DNA from: Enterococcus silesiacus
GTDB taxonomy: Bacteria; Bacillota; Bacilli; Lactobacillales; Enterococcaceae
Assembly (NCBI GenBank): GCA_001465115.1
Contig: CP013614.1
Location: 3,162,001 to 3,226,000, forward strand
Length of the DNA stretch: 64,000 nucleotides
Direction: 5' to 3'
Under the pieces are notes generated by a model, which saw only the letters and a program-made list of their open reading frames with translations, did no database searches and was not told where the DNA came from. This document shows, one piece after another, positions 7,801 through 17,022 of the stretch (positions are counted from its first letter, which is position 1; each line of letters begins with the position of its first letter). The position numbers were made by a program, and so were the translations under genes.

Positions 7801-9495
7801 ATGAAAAAAAGACATATTGGATTAGCCGCAGCAGGTGCATTAGGTGCCGCTTATCTTGCTAAAAAAGTATCCGCTGAAAAGAAAGTAGAAAAAGTTGCCG
7901 AAATCGAAGAAGAAATCAATAGCCGTTATTACGGAGACAAACAAGTTTACCTAATCGGCGGTGGGATTGCCACAATGGCAGCCGCAGCCTACTTGATTCG
8001 AGATGCGAATTTTAGTGGAAAAAACATCCATGTGATCGAAGGTATGAAAATTCTTGGCGGAAGCAATGACGGAATTGGTACAAATGAAAAAGGCTTCGTT
8101 GCTCGTGGCGGCCGGATGCTAAATGAAGAAACCTATGAAAACTTCTGGGAATTATTTAGTAGTATTCCATCATTAGAATGGCCAGATCACAGTGTGACAG
8201 AAGAAATCTTGAATTTTGATCACTTACATCCTACTCATGCACAGGCACGTTTAGTGACAAAAAAACAAGAAATCCTTGATGCTCATACAATGGGCTTCGA
8301 TAATGAGGACCGCTTAGCGATGACAAAATTATTAGCTGCCTCAGAAGAAAGCTTAGATGGTGTGACGATCGAAGAATGGTTCGGTCCTCATTTCTTTGAA
8401 ACGAATTTCTGGTATATGTGGCAAACAACATTTGCTTTCCAAAAATGGAGTAGTGCTTTTGAGTTACGCCGTTATATGAATCGGATGATTTTGGAATTTT
8501 CTCGTATCGATACATTAGAAGGGGTCACTCGCACACCATTAAACCAATACGATAGCGTGATTTTACCGTTGAAAGCTTTTTTAGAAAAACATGGTGTTGA
8601 CTTCACCTTAAATGAAGACGTAGTAGATCTAGAATTTAAATCAGGTTCTGAAATTACGGTCACTGCGTTAAAACTCGGAAATGGGGAAACCATTGAGCTA
8701 AACGAAGAGGACATCGTCATCATGACCAATGGCACGATGACGGACAGTTCTACAGAAGGCAATTGGAGCACTCCTGCACCAGGTGTCACAGAAGAATCAC
8801 GCTCTGCTCGTCTATGGCGTAATATTGCCAAGAAAAAAGCAGGATTAGGCAATCCTGAACCATTCTTTGGCAATGAAGCGCAAACCAACTGGGAAAGCTT
8901 TACTGTAACGTGCCGTGGCGATAAATTATTAAAACGAATCGAAGAGTTCTCTGGAAATATTCCTGGATCAGGTGCTTTGATGACCTTAAAAGATTCAAGC
9001 TGGCTAATGAGTACGGTAGTGGCAGCACAACCGCATTTTAAAAATCAAGATCCTGATACAACGATTTTCTGGGGTTACGGTATTTATACCGATAAAGTTG
9101 GCGATTACGTGAAAAAACCAATGCGTGATTGTACAGGGGAAGAAATTTTGTACGAATGGATTTGCCAAATGGGCTGGCAAGCGGATTGGGATGAAATCAT
9201 TAAAGATGTTGTGAATGTGATTCCAGCATATATGCCTTACATTGATGCGCAGTTCCAACCTCGTAAAATGACGGACCGTCCTCAAGTGGTTCCAGAAGGC
9301 AGTACGAACTTTGCGATGGTCAGTCAATTTGTTGAAATACCAAAAGATATGGTTTTCACGGAAGAATATTCAGTTCGGGCTGCAAGAATCGCCGTCTATA
9401 CATTGTTTGAGATTGATAAGGAAATTATTCCTGTCACTCCATACAATCGAGATCCAAAAGTATTAGCTAAAGCTGCTCAAACTATGTTTAGATAG
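7801..9495 (+). CDS. ohyA: Oleate hydratase (MCRA family, FAD-binding)
   Basis: Adds water across the cis-9 double bond of oleate and related unsaturated fatty acids to give 10-hydroxy fatty acids, which detoxifies them. The protein was formerly called myosin-cross-reactive antigen. It has 564 residues, typical of lactobacillus and enterococcus enzymes. The FAD-binding Rossmann motif VYLIGGGIATMAAAAYL lies at about residues 50-66, then IEGMKILGGSNDGIG and a RGGRMLNEETYENFW block typical of the family. The N-terminal stretch MKKRHIGLAAAGALGAAYLA is hydrophobic and may touch the membrane. Start at ATG 7801 after GGGGGGA. It lies downstream of a TetR regulator and ends in a long perfect hairpin terminator. 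Confidence 0.95.
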   Translation: MKKRHIGLAAAGALGAAYLAKKVSAEKKVEKVAEIEEEINSRYYGDKQVYLIGGGIATMAAAAYLIRDANFSGKNIHVIEGMKILGGSNDGIGTNEKGFVARGGRMLNEETYENFWELFSSIPSLEWPDHSVTEEILNFDHLHPTHAQARLVTKKQEILDAHTMGFDNEDRLAMTKLLAASEESLDGVTIEEWFGPHFFETNFWYMWQTTFAFQKWSSAFELRRYMNRMILEFSRIDTLEGVTRTPLNQYDSVILPLKAFLEKHGVDFTLNEDVVDLEFKSGSEITVTALKLGNGETIELNEEDIVIMTNGTMTDSSTEGNWSTPAPGVTEESRSARLWRNIAKKKAGLGNPEPFFGNEAQTNWESFTVTCRGDKLLKRIEEFSGNIPGSGALMTLKDSSWLMSTVVAAQPHFKNQDPDTTIFWGYGIYTDKVGDYVKKPMRDCTGEEILYEWICQMGWQADWDEIIKDVVNVIPAYMPYIDAQFQPRKMTDRPQVVPEGSTNFAMVSQFVEIPKDMVFTEEYSVRAARIAVYTLFEIDKEIIPVTPYNRDPKVLAKAAQTMFR

Positions 9496-9834
9496 ATACA
9501 AGGTTAAAAATAGTTACAATTACCAACATAAAAAGAATGAAATAAAACTAAGAATTAGTTTTATTTCATTCTTTTTATGTTTTTTTTGAAATGTAAATGA
9601 TGCGAAAAAAGAAAGGTGCAGGCTTGTTTTTACTTTTTTTTGATAATTAATTTCCTAAAAAAAAATAAAAAATCACTGGTAACATCATGCATAATAGCTT
9701 TTGTTGCAAAAACATTTCTAATTCTACGATAAAAAAAGAAATATAAGAAATAAATAAAGAGGAAAAAGGGATATTATTTGTTAAAAAGGACGTTTTGTTA
9801 TTAATCAAAAAAAAATTTCGTTTAGGAGGTAATA
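9496..9834. other. 339-base intergenic region: terminator plus AT-rich promoter region
   Basis: The first part holds the oleate hydratase terminator. The rest is A/T-rich with poly-A and poly-T tracts and a CATAAT at about 9690. It precedes the first Mga-like gene. No further gene seen. Confidence 0.5.
9525..9588 (+). terminator. Long hairpin terminator after oleate hydratase
   Basis: A 26-base perfect stem (9525-9550 with 9556-9581), five-base loop and a T-run. Almost fully symmetric, so it may also act on the other strand. Confidence 0.95.
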
Positions 9835-11388
9835 ATGAGAGCTTTTTTAGATGAAAATTATGATAAACAATTAAAAATTTTAAGTTATATAGATCAGAAA
9901 AAAAAGTTGGTAAGTATCAAACAAATTTCTGTGAATACAAATATTTCTGAAAAGACTGTGCTCCAAATAATTAGAAAATTTGAGCAGGAATCTTTTTTTT
10001 CAAACCATCAATTAGAAATCACTTATGCAAATAAATCAATAAAAGGAATTTCGGGAGAAAACCTAGACTTGATGACAATTGCTACAGAATATTTAAAAAA
10101 ATCCGTTCTTTATAAAATGATTCGAAACATTTTCTTATATGAAAAAGTTGATGTAAAGAAATTTTGTGAGTTAGAGTACATCAGCGCACCAACATTTTCG
10201 AGATATCGCCAAAGATTGTCAGTAATTTTAACTAGTTTTGACTTGAAGTTGACGCGTGATAATCAGATTTACGGCGATGAATTAAAAATTAGAAACTTCT
10301 ATTTCTTGTTTTTTTCTTATGGATCAAGTGAATGGCCCTTTAGTCAGCACGAATATCACGAAATTGAAACATATATTTATAATTCTGTTGAAAAGTGGCA
10401 TAACCTAAATAGAATTCGGCAACAAAAGATTTGCTTGCTTGTTTTTATCAGTAATATTCGTTCTTCCCAAAAACATTATTTTACCAATGAGACTTTAATA
10501 AAGCTGGCTAAGCGAGATAAGTTTGAATATAAACGAGTGGTACTTGATTATTTTCAATTTAAAAAAAATAAAACAATAGATCAAGCTTGGCAAGAATTAA
10601 GTGCCATCCAACTATTTATGTATAAAGAAAATTTGGTTGAAGAAGAACTTGACTATGAAAGTTATGAATCTTATTTCAATGAGCAGAATTTTCCTTTTAT
10701 CAAACAAAGTAACTTATTAACGGATAGAATCATTCAAGATTTTTTCAGAGGAACTAAAGGAGCAACTGCCAAACATTTTTTGCGGATTCGTCAAGAAATA
10801 GATAAAATGCATCTGGTGTTTTCAACTTGCTATGTTGATTTGAGCATATTTTACTATGTATATGACCCAACTAATTTCTATTATCGTGATGCTGCTGAGC
10901 AAGAAATTGTTAAGAAAATCGAAAAAATCGTGGACGAATTAACAACATCCACGATTTATAAAGTTTGGTGGGAACAATTAAATATTGAGAAAAAAGCCTT
11001 TATTAATTCACTTTATCTGCTTGTGTATACACTATTGAATGAACTTCATGAATATCGATATGCTCCTGTAAAAGTTATGGTGCAAAATTCAAAAGTGTTT
11101 ATTGAAAATATTCTTATGAACAAGCTGGACTTGATTTTTGGCGATAGGATTCAGCTAGTAGCAAGTTTTCGCGACGAGCCAGAAATTTTGATTACGGATG
11201 TTTATTTGCCTGGTACACCAGAACAAACCAAAACCATCTTTGCTACGTCGTTTTCAGATTTTGCAGATATCAATAATGCGGTCAATGAAATCAAAAAGGC
11301 AACGCTTAAAAATTTCGAACAACGGGAAATTGTCAAACACTTGGAAGGGATTCACCAACAATCATATGGAGAACGTAGCGTCATGTAG
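9835..11388 (+). CDS. Mga-family transcriptional regulator
   Basis: Large regulator of 517 residues resembling Mga/AtxA proteins. The first 60 residues form a winged HTH with ISVNTNISEKTVLQIIRKFE. A second HTH-like Mga segment follows (ISAPTFSRYRQRLSVIL, near residue 120), then a PRD-like helical middle, and a C-terminal EIIB-like domain (APVKVMVQNSKVFIENIL then ILITDVYLPG). Members of this family regulate surface and virulence proteins and are often controlled by PTS phosphorylation. ATG 9835 follows AGGAGG. The 3' end overlaps the convergent Mga-like gene by 27 bases. The position upstream of the WxL loci makes them plausible targets, by inference only. Confidence 0.87.
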   Translation: MRAFLDENYDKQLKILSYIDQKKKLVSIKQISVNTNISEKTVLQIIRKFEQESFFSNHQLEITYANKSIKGISGENLDLMTIATEYLKKSVLYKMIRNIFLYEKVDVKKFCELEYISAPTFSRYRQRLSVILTSFDLKLTRDNQIYGDELKIRNFYFLFFSYGSSEWPFSQHEYHEIETYIYNSVEKWHNLNRIRQQKICLLVFISNIRSSQKHYFTNETLIKLAKRDKFEYKRVVLDYFQFKKNKTIDQAWQELSAIQLFMYKENLVEEELDYESYESYFNEQNFPFIKQSNLLTDRIIQDFFRGTKGATAKHFLRIRQEIDKMHLVFSTCYVDLSIFYYVYDPTNFYYRDAAEQEIVKKIEKIVDELTTSTIYKVWWEQLNIEKKAFINSLYLLVYTLLNELHEYRYAPVKVMVQNSKVFIENILMNKLDLIFGDRIQLVASFRDEPEILITDVYLPGTPEQTKTIFATSFSDFADINNAVNEIKKATLKNFEQREIVKHLEGIHQQSYGERSVM

Positions 11389-12876
11389 CTTAGCTTGGAC
11401 AAAGCGTGATAATAAATGCCAAGTTTCAGAATTGTATGGTTCGGCGAAATAAAAGAAGTTTTGATTTGGGATGCTTCCTTCATAAGCGTCAGAAATCACA
11501 ATGTCAGCTTGCTGAATATCACTTGTAAATTGAATAACAGCTGTGCCGAAAATAGTTAACAAGCTATTTTTTATTTCTTCAACAGTATAAAAATTTTTTG
11601 AATATTGACAGAAAATAACCAATGGCGTTATTTTCCTAGAATGATCAATAACATAATAGAGCAAGTTAACCATGTGTGTGATAAAACCTGCTGCCACATT
11701 TTTTTTTATATAGGGGTCTTTTTTAAAAAAATCGCGTACGAGTTTAGTTAGTTCCTTTTCAATATTGGTAAAGTTATGTTCATCTGTATTTAAAAAAGAT
11801 AAACGTTCTGGCGTTTCTAAAAACGGCTTATAGTCATTTCCAATATATTCGATATAAAGTAGAGCAGACATTACAAGATAAAAGGCAATAAGATAGTTCT
11901 CTTGACTCATGGCCAGATTGTAATTTGAGTTTACTAAGCTTAATAAATGCTGGCAACTTTTTGTCAAAGGTAGCTGAGAATCGAGAAACCTTTGGGCAGT
12001 TTTCCTCTTTATTTCCTTCGTATCAATATCAGCGATAAAAAATCTAGCAAGAAAACCAAAAAATTTTTGCTCACTATTTATTTCGTCAGCTGTCAGTGTA
12101 CCATTTAAATCTATCGTAAATAATGTAGGATTTTCTGCATCTAGAATCTCTAAATAAGACATGAGCTCTTTATCAAGACTCACTTTTTTTTGTAGGTACA
12201 GAGTTCTCCAGTACGTTATATTTTGGAAATAGCCTAATCTAGCCAATTGCGAAGGGGCTAAAGTTGTGTTGATTGGGATCGGCAACGTACTAAAATAGTC
12301 CGGAGATTTAGCAAAGGGCCAAGTAATCCCTCGTAAGGAATTCCAATAAGAATAGAAGAGGAAAAAGCGAATATTCTCTTCTGTACCAGATAAATTACTA
12401 TCTTTTTTTGAGCTATTGCTAAAAGCAAATTTAAGATTAAAGTACGCTAGTTTAGTATTTAATTGTTTTAAACTTCTGTAAGTATAAGACGGGCTTAAAT
12501 TAATATGTTGGGCAAGAGCTTCCAAAGAAGAATGCTTTTTCTGTGTAGCAGCTACAAGAATCAAATACTCAGGAGCAAGATTAATGTAACTAAACCCTAA
12601 CGTATCAATAACATAAGCGGTATTTAAATCATCTGGTAGTGAGATGAAAAAAGTTGTCAGCTTTTGTTCAATGTTAATTGGTGTTTCTGGAAACACATGA
12701 AGTAAATCTTGATTTATTTGTTGGATATAACGATAGAAATTACTTTTAGAGTCATTACTACCAGCTATAAGAGTTTGAATGCTGATGCCGTTTTGACTTA
12801 GTAATATTTTTTTGAATAATTCAAATTTTTTTGCGTCATTTCTTTTCATAAATGTATTTCTCATAGTGGTCTGCAT
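11362..12876 (-). CDS. Mga-family transcriptional regulator, second copy
   Basis: A 504-residue regulator with the same architecture as the convergent neighbour: N-terminal HTH (GISIQTLIAGSNDSKSNFYR), a second HTH-like block (LAQHINLSPSYTYRSLKQLN), a PRD-like helical middle and a C-terminal EIIB-like domain (TPLVIFCQYSKNFYTVEEIK, then ADIVISDAYEG). ATG 12876 has AAAAGG directly against it; ATG at 12864 may be the real start. The last 27 bases overlap the 3' end of the plus-strand Mga-like gene and no terminator lies between them. It is divergent from the winged-helix regulator at 13096 across about 220 AT-rich bases, which suggests shared promoter control of the WxL region. Confidence 0.84.
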   Translation of the reverse strand: MQTTMRNTFMKRNDAKKFELFKKILLSQNGISIQTLIAGSNDSKSNFYRYIQQINQDLLHVFPETPINIEQKLTTFFISLPDDLNTAYVIDTLGFSYINLAPEYLILVAATQKKHSSLEALAQHINLSPSYTYRSLKQLNTKLAYFNLKFAFSNSSKKDSNLSGTEENIRFFLFYSYWNSLRGITWPFAKSPDYFSTLPIPINTTLAPSQLARLGYFQNITYWRTLYLQKKVSLDKELMSYLEILDAENPTLFTIDLNGTLTADEINSEQKFFGFLARFFIADIDTKEIKRKTAQRFLDSQLPLTKSCQHLLSLVNSNYNLAMSQENYLIAFYLVMSALLYIEYIGNDYKPFLETPERLSFLNTDEHNFTNIEKELTKLVRDFFKKDPYIKKNVAAGFITHMVNLLYYVIDHSRKITPLVIFCQYSKNFYTVEEIKNSLLTIFGTAVIQFTSDIQQADIVISDAYEGSIPNQNFFYFAEPYNSETWHLLSRFVQAKLHDATFSI

Positions 12877-13095
12877 CCTTTTGATTCAAAATCTATCATT
12901 TCATTTTATAGTGAAAAATATACCATAAAAAAGAAAAAATGTTAAAAAAAAACTGTTGGAAAAGAAAAAATTTCAGAAATAACCTAAAAAACAGGAGGAT
13001 TTGTAAATCAAATCCCAAAATAGTATATATAATTAAATTGAATTGAAATTTAAAATATATATATATATTTATTTTAAGAAAGAAAGGAAAATAGT

Positions 13096-13809
13096 ATGTA
13101 TAACATAGGTATCGTACCAGAAAACAATCAAATAGGAGATACATATTCAAAAGAATTAAATAAACTAACCTATCAATTACATTCATTATCAAGCGATGAC
13201 ATTATCAATGAGGCACCTAAAATGGATGCGTTAATTATTGAAGAAACGGCAACACACGGCTTAAAGAATACGTGTGAATTAATTTTAGAACTTAGAAGAG
13301 ATTTTGATGTGTTGATCTGGATTGTTTCTAAAAATCTGACGAAGACAAGTAAAATTATTTATTTACAATTAGGAGCAGATGGTGTCGTTGATAAAGACTG
13401 CGATCAAGAAGAATCCATCTTACAACTTTCAAATATATTGAATCGAGTTAAAAAGATACCTAATTCACAAAAAAAAGAAATAAGCTATCAGAAAGAAGCA
13501 CAGGTTACAAGTAACTTAGAACTGATTCCTAATAATTTGAGTGTCTTGGTTGAAGAAAAAGAAGTTAGTTTGACACGCTTAGAGTTTCAAACAATTTCCT
13601 ATTTATTTGATAACCTTGGGACCGCTGTAACGTATGAAGAGATTTATACAAATGTTTGGAAAGAGGAGTTTGAAGATAGCGATTCAGGGAATAAGCAATA
13701 TCGTGTTAGTAACTTAATATTCCACTTACGTAAAAAATTGGAGGAAAACCCAACTCAACCTAAATATATTAAAACTGTCCGTTCTAAAGGTTATATGATC
13801 GTTGCGTAA
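13096..13809 (+). CDS. Response-regulator-like winged-helix protein heading the WxL region
   Basis: A protein of 237 residues. The C-terminal 100 residues form an OmpR/PhoB-type winged helix (VSLTRLEFQTISYLFDN, then YRVSNLIFHLRKKLEENP and TVRSKGYMIVA). The first 110 residues follow a receiver-domain pattern, but at the end of the third strand, where the phosphorylated Asp should be, the sequence is DALIIEETATHG, so Asp is replaced and the acidic N-terminal pair is missing. Regulators of this kind commonly stand at the head of enterococcal WxL clusters. No histidine kinase is nearby, which fits phosphorylation-independent control. ATG 13096 follows AGAAAGGAAAA. The next gene begins 411 bases downstream. 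Confidence 0.82.
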   Translation: MYNIGIVPENNQIGDTYSKELNKLTYQLHSLSSDDIINEAPKMDALIIEETATHGLKNTCELILELRRDFDVLIWIVSKNLTKTSKIIYLQLGADGVVDKDCDQEESILQLSNILNRVKKIPNSQKKEISYQKEAQVTSNLELIPNNLSVLVEEKEVSLTRLEFQTISYLFDNLGTAVTYEEIYTNVWKEEFEDSDSGNKQYRVSNLIFHLRKKLEENPTQPKYIKTVRSKGYMIVA

Positions 13810-14108
13810 AAATCCCCTAAATAGCCTGTGGTCATGGCGATTCAATGTATGAAGACAGCATAATTGAATGACGGTGGCTATCGTTTTGATAAGAAGCAGA
13901 TTTCTTTTTTTAAACTGATAATTTGGGTAACAACGTACGTTATGATAAGTAGCTGGGAAATTGAAGTAATAAAAAACCAGCTAATCAGTTAAGAAAAATA
14001 GAAATCAACACCTTTGACCAAAGGATTAAAAAATTAAGGAAGGAGGGAAACATCGAAAAGTAAAATAACACTTGATCGACTATTTCTTGGTTTCTCTTTT
14101 TCAAACTA

Positions 14109-14148
14109 AAACTGGAATAACTACTCAATTGAGGCGTTATTCCAGTTT
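14109..14148 (+). promoter_or_regulatory. Stem-loop in the locus 1 leader
   Basis: AAACTGGAATAAC (14109-14121) pairs perfectly with GTTATTCCAGTTT (14136-14148) around a 14-base loop. It is followed by ATGCAAGG, not a T-run, so it is a terminator only if T-independent; an attenuator or RNA-stability element is also possible. Confidence 0.6.
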
Positions 14149-14172
14149 ATGCAAGGAAAGTTGAAATAAATC

Positions 14173-14191
14173 TGCATTTTTTTAAAATGCA
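14173..14191 (+). promoter_or_regulatory. Leader hairpin just upstream of the ribosome site, locus 1
   Basis: TGCATTTT/AAAATGCA with a three-base loop, preceded by TTGAAATAAAT at 14161-14171 and followed by the AGAAAGGAGGA ribosome site. The same order occurs upstream of the first gene of locus 2. Confidence 0.5.
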
Positions 14192-14220
14192 TAAAGAATA
14201 ATGAAAGAAAGGAGGAGAAA

Positions 14221-17004
14221 ATGAAAAAAAGAAAAATTCAACTACCCATTATTTTACTTTTATCATTCTTTTTTATAGTTGGAGCGGTTTTATGGGGAAA
14301 TCAGGTTTCAGCAGCATTACCAAGTGATGTAGCAAATGCTAATTTTGACTGGCGCAAGCTTGATAAAGATGCACAAGGCAACGACAACATTGATTTATCA
14401 ACCTTTACAAAAGTCGATAAGAATACACCTGTCAAATTGACAGGAGGAGCTTTTGAAAAAAGCCGCAGACGCTACTATCTGTTTTTCGGTCATGTTGGGG
14501 CTGGCTCTAATCCGGTTAAATACGATCTTGACACGAAAAGTTTCAACGTAGCCGGCAATATGTTGGCAACCTTGGGACCAAGTCAAGAATTACCTATTTT
14601 GGGTCCTGTAATGATCGGTGTGAAAGAAGAAGCGGGTACTGGTAAACAGCAGGTTTTTGGCTATGATTACAATTATGCGAATAACTCTGTTGGTAGTAGT
14701 GGGAGCAACTTTGACATCGGGGATGCACAGTACAATGCGTTGTCTAGTTCATGGCAAGTGACCAGAAGTGGTTACACATCAAACTCCATGATAAGTAATC
14801 AAAGAAGAGATAATTATATTTTAGAGCAATACGTGAAAGCAAATGAAATCGTCTCTTATGGCTACTACGGACGTGGTACTGGTGATAATGGGTCCACAGA
14901 TATGAAATATCTGCCTGTCAGAGTTCATGGTTATGTCGATAACTTTGAAGAAGGACGAATTCGCTATGATGTCAGTTTTTATAATGATAGTGGGGTCACT
15001 ACAAATTATGCAATGACACATGGCTCTCATATGGACGTTGGTGGGAATCATACAAGCTCCAGATTATACTCTAATAACCAATTTGGTCTTTACTTTGATG
15101 AACCGACATCAACACTTGCGGATAAAATAGCAGCACGTATCTACTTTTATACCACTTTAGGATATGGGACGAATCCTGGACCAAATGATTTTAAAGTTGG
15201 GGATTTATATGATAGTAGCTTGACGCTCTATAGAATAAGTAATTGGAATGCTATCCACATGAGTAAGTGGGGCGAGTGGGGAACTGGAACCACGTTTTAC
15301 CCAACGGCTATAACGGGAAAGAACAATGCGTATGAAGCATGGGATCCAGTGATGCCACAAGGCTACTATTATAACTTAAAACATCCTGTGTTTGCCTTAA
15401 GATGGCCAGTGCTAACAGTTATGCCAGGGCAAGTCGGCATGGGCGCATTAGATATGTCTATTGAAGAGCCAGCAGATATTAAGCCATTTACCACAAAAAA
15501 ATATGAAAATGCAACGGGTGTAAATCCAGCTAAAAATTTAGTCGGTGATATCCTTGATTTTGAAGTTACAGCTTTAAATAAAGGATTATTATCTTCGTGG
15601 AACCAAGTCACTTTAGAAGACAATTTGCCGCCAGAATTAGAGCTGGATACAGAATCACTGACACTTATTGATACTCTAGGAGTAGAAACAAAACTTAACC
15701 CTACTGTATATGATAAAGCAACCCATACAATTAAGGTAGGAACATATAATATTCCGATTAACACAGGTGTTACGATAAAGTATAAAGCGAAGATTATCTC
15801 AGGTGCCAATACCACAACAATCAATCGATTTAAAGCATATAATGCTGCCGATGAAAAAGATGATACCTCTGTTGAGATCCCGATTGGGTCAGAACCTGCA
15901 AAACCAGAAGCAATTAAAACGTATACGAATGATACTTCTGATGATGCAAATAATCGAGTGGAAGATACCTTGTCATTCGAACTGACAGCTAGTAATACTG
16001 GTGGTAGTGTCTGGGAAGGGGTTACCTGGAAAGATACGTACCCAAAAGAGCTAGAACTTGATAAGTTTTCATTTGAATTAGTAGGTGCAGATGGTGTTGC
16101 GACACACGTTGTACCAACATTTACAGAAGACCCTCATACATTTGAAATTAAAGAGTTAGATGCGTTAGACGTTGCACCAGGCAAACAAATTAAAGTCCGA
16201 TACAAGGCGAAAATTATTGGTGGGGCAAATACAACCATCATTAATAAATTTGAAGCAAACAATCAACACAATCAAAAAGCAGAAGCGCAAGTTGAAATCG
16301 ATGTGTTACCAAAAAAGGTTCTTGAAAAAGAACTACTTGTGGAATTTTTAGATAAAGATGGTAACAAGCGTCATGAACCGATCAGCATAACTGCAAAGGT
16401 TGGCGAATTCGTGAAGTTGAAAGACATTGCTGAAACAGCAAATTCTGACCTCTATAATGCACTGAAAATGGTGGAAAGCGAGGGGTATGAACTAGTTACT
16501 CGACCACTCAATGAAGCCTCAGTTGAAATCATAGATGGAGATAACCGGGTACAATACATCTTTGATGGGAAGCTGATCTTTGTCTCTGCCCCACCTAAAA
16601 TTGATTTTGGCGTGAGATCAGGTGCAAATTTAGATGAATTAACTCTTGAAAAACCAGCGTATGATAAAACTCAACCTTTGAAAGTTCGCGATAATCGAGC
16701 AGGTAATCGTGAATGGGCGTTAACGGTGAAGTTGACAACACCATTTACTACAGCAGATACAAACTCTGTTTTACCAGTTGCTTTAAGTTACAAACGCGAT
16801 ACAACGGAAGATGTTCTAACAGCTGCAGGCGATGCGGCATTGATTACACAGCAGTCAGGTATTCAAGGTATGGACTATGATATCAGTAAACAAGAGTGGG
16901 AAGATAAAAATAATGGCTTTAAGTTTAAACTTGAAAAAGGTCAAACTAAAAAGATGGAAGAGTATACGGCAACACTGCTGTATACGTTGAGTGAGACCAA
17001 GTGA
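14221..17004 (+). CDS. Large secreted multidomain adhesin-like protein with C-terminal WxL domain (locus 1)
   Basis: First structural gene of WxL locus 1, 927 residues. It has a signal peptide of about 30 residues (cleavage near VSAALP). The N-terminal region of about 400 residues is rich in Tyr/Asn/Gly and unassigned, with no obvious likeness to the corresponding part of the locus 2 protein. Two DUF11-like Ig modules follow (about 440-557 and 560-697; each contains KYKAKII or RYKAKII and GANTT), then a MucBP-like segment (about 700-783). The last 130 residues are a WxL domain: first motif REWALTVKL, distal motif YTATLLYTLSE. WxL domains bind peptidoglycan non-covalently. Probably a surface adhesin displayed with the other locus products. 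Start after AAAGGAGGAG. Confidence 0.85.
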   Translation: MKKRKIQLPIILLLSFFFIVGAVLWGNQVSAALPSDVANANFDWRKLDKDAQGNDNIDLSTFTKVDKNTPVKLTGGAFEKSRRRYYLFFGHVGAGSNPVKYDLDTKSFNVAGNMLATLGPSQELPILGPVMIGVKEEAGTGKQQVFGYDYNYANNSVGSSGSNFDIGDAQYNALSSSWQVTRSGYTSNSMISNQRRDNYILEQYVKANEIVSYGYYGRGTGDNGSTDMKYLPVRVHGYVDNFEEGRIRYDVSFYNDSGVTTNYAMTHGSHMDVGGNHTSSRLYSNNQFGLYFDEPTSTLADKIAARIYFYTTLGYGTNPGPNDFKVGDLYDSSLTLYRISNWNAIHMSKWGEWGTGTTFYPTAITGKNNAYEAWDPVMPQGYYYNLKHPVFALRWPVLTVMPGQVGMGALDMSIEEPADIKPFTTKKYENATGVNPAKNLVGDILDFEVTALNKGLLSSWNQVTLEDNLPPELELDTESLTLIDTLGVETKLNPTVYDKATHTIKVGTYNIPINTGVTIKYKAKIISGANTTTINRFKAYNAADEKDDTSVEIPIGSEPAKPEAIKTYTNDTSDDANNRVEDTLSFELTASNTGGSVWEGVTWKDTYPKELELDKFSFELVGADGVATHVVPTFTEDPHTFEIKELDALDVAPGKQIKVRYKAKIIGGANTTIINKFEANNQHNQKAEAQVEIDVLPKKVLEKELLVEFLDKDGNKRHEPISITAKVGEFVKLKDIAETANSDLYNALKMVESEGYELVTRPLNEASVEIIDGDNRVQYIFDGKLIFVSAPPKIDFGVRSGANLDELTLEKPAYDKTQPLKVRDNRAGNREWALTVKLTTPFTTADTNSVLPVALSYKRDTTEDVLTAAGDAALITQQSGIQGMDYDISKQEWEDKNNGFKFKLEKGQTKKMEEYTATLLYTLSETK

Positions 17005-17022
17005 TACTAGAGGAGAAAAAAC

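Larger units (their letters stand above)
13810..14220 (+). other. 411-base leader region upstream of WxL locus 1
   Basis: It holds two hairpins (14109-14148 and 14173-14191), an AAGGAAGGAGGG Shine-Dalgarno-like string near 14036-14046 with no ATG after it, and the ribosome site AAAGGAGGAG of the next gene. No ORF of credible size. It could be a long 5' untranslated leader or an independent promoter region. Confidence 0.5.

Noticed and set aside
8472..9327. Minus-strand frames of 138 and 107 codons inside oleate hydratase
   Set aside because: Shadows of a well-conserved gene, no ribosome sites, no family resemblance.
12896..13192. Minus-strand 98-codon frame of Phe/Leu/Tyr-rich sequence
   Set aside because: Produced by A/T-rich intergenic DNA; overlaps the promoter and start of the winged-helix gene.
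14036..14058. Strong Shine-Dalgarno-like AAGGAAGGAGGG in the locus 1 leader as the start of a small gene
   Set aside because: No ATG, GTG or TTG follows; the next in-phase codons run quickly into a stop.
15369..15824. Minus-strand frame of 151 codons inside the large WxL gene
   Set aside because: Antisense to a coding repeat region; hydrophobic composition follows from the complement of the Thr/Glu-rich code.
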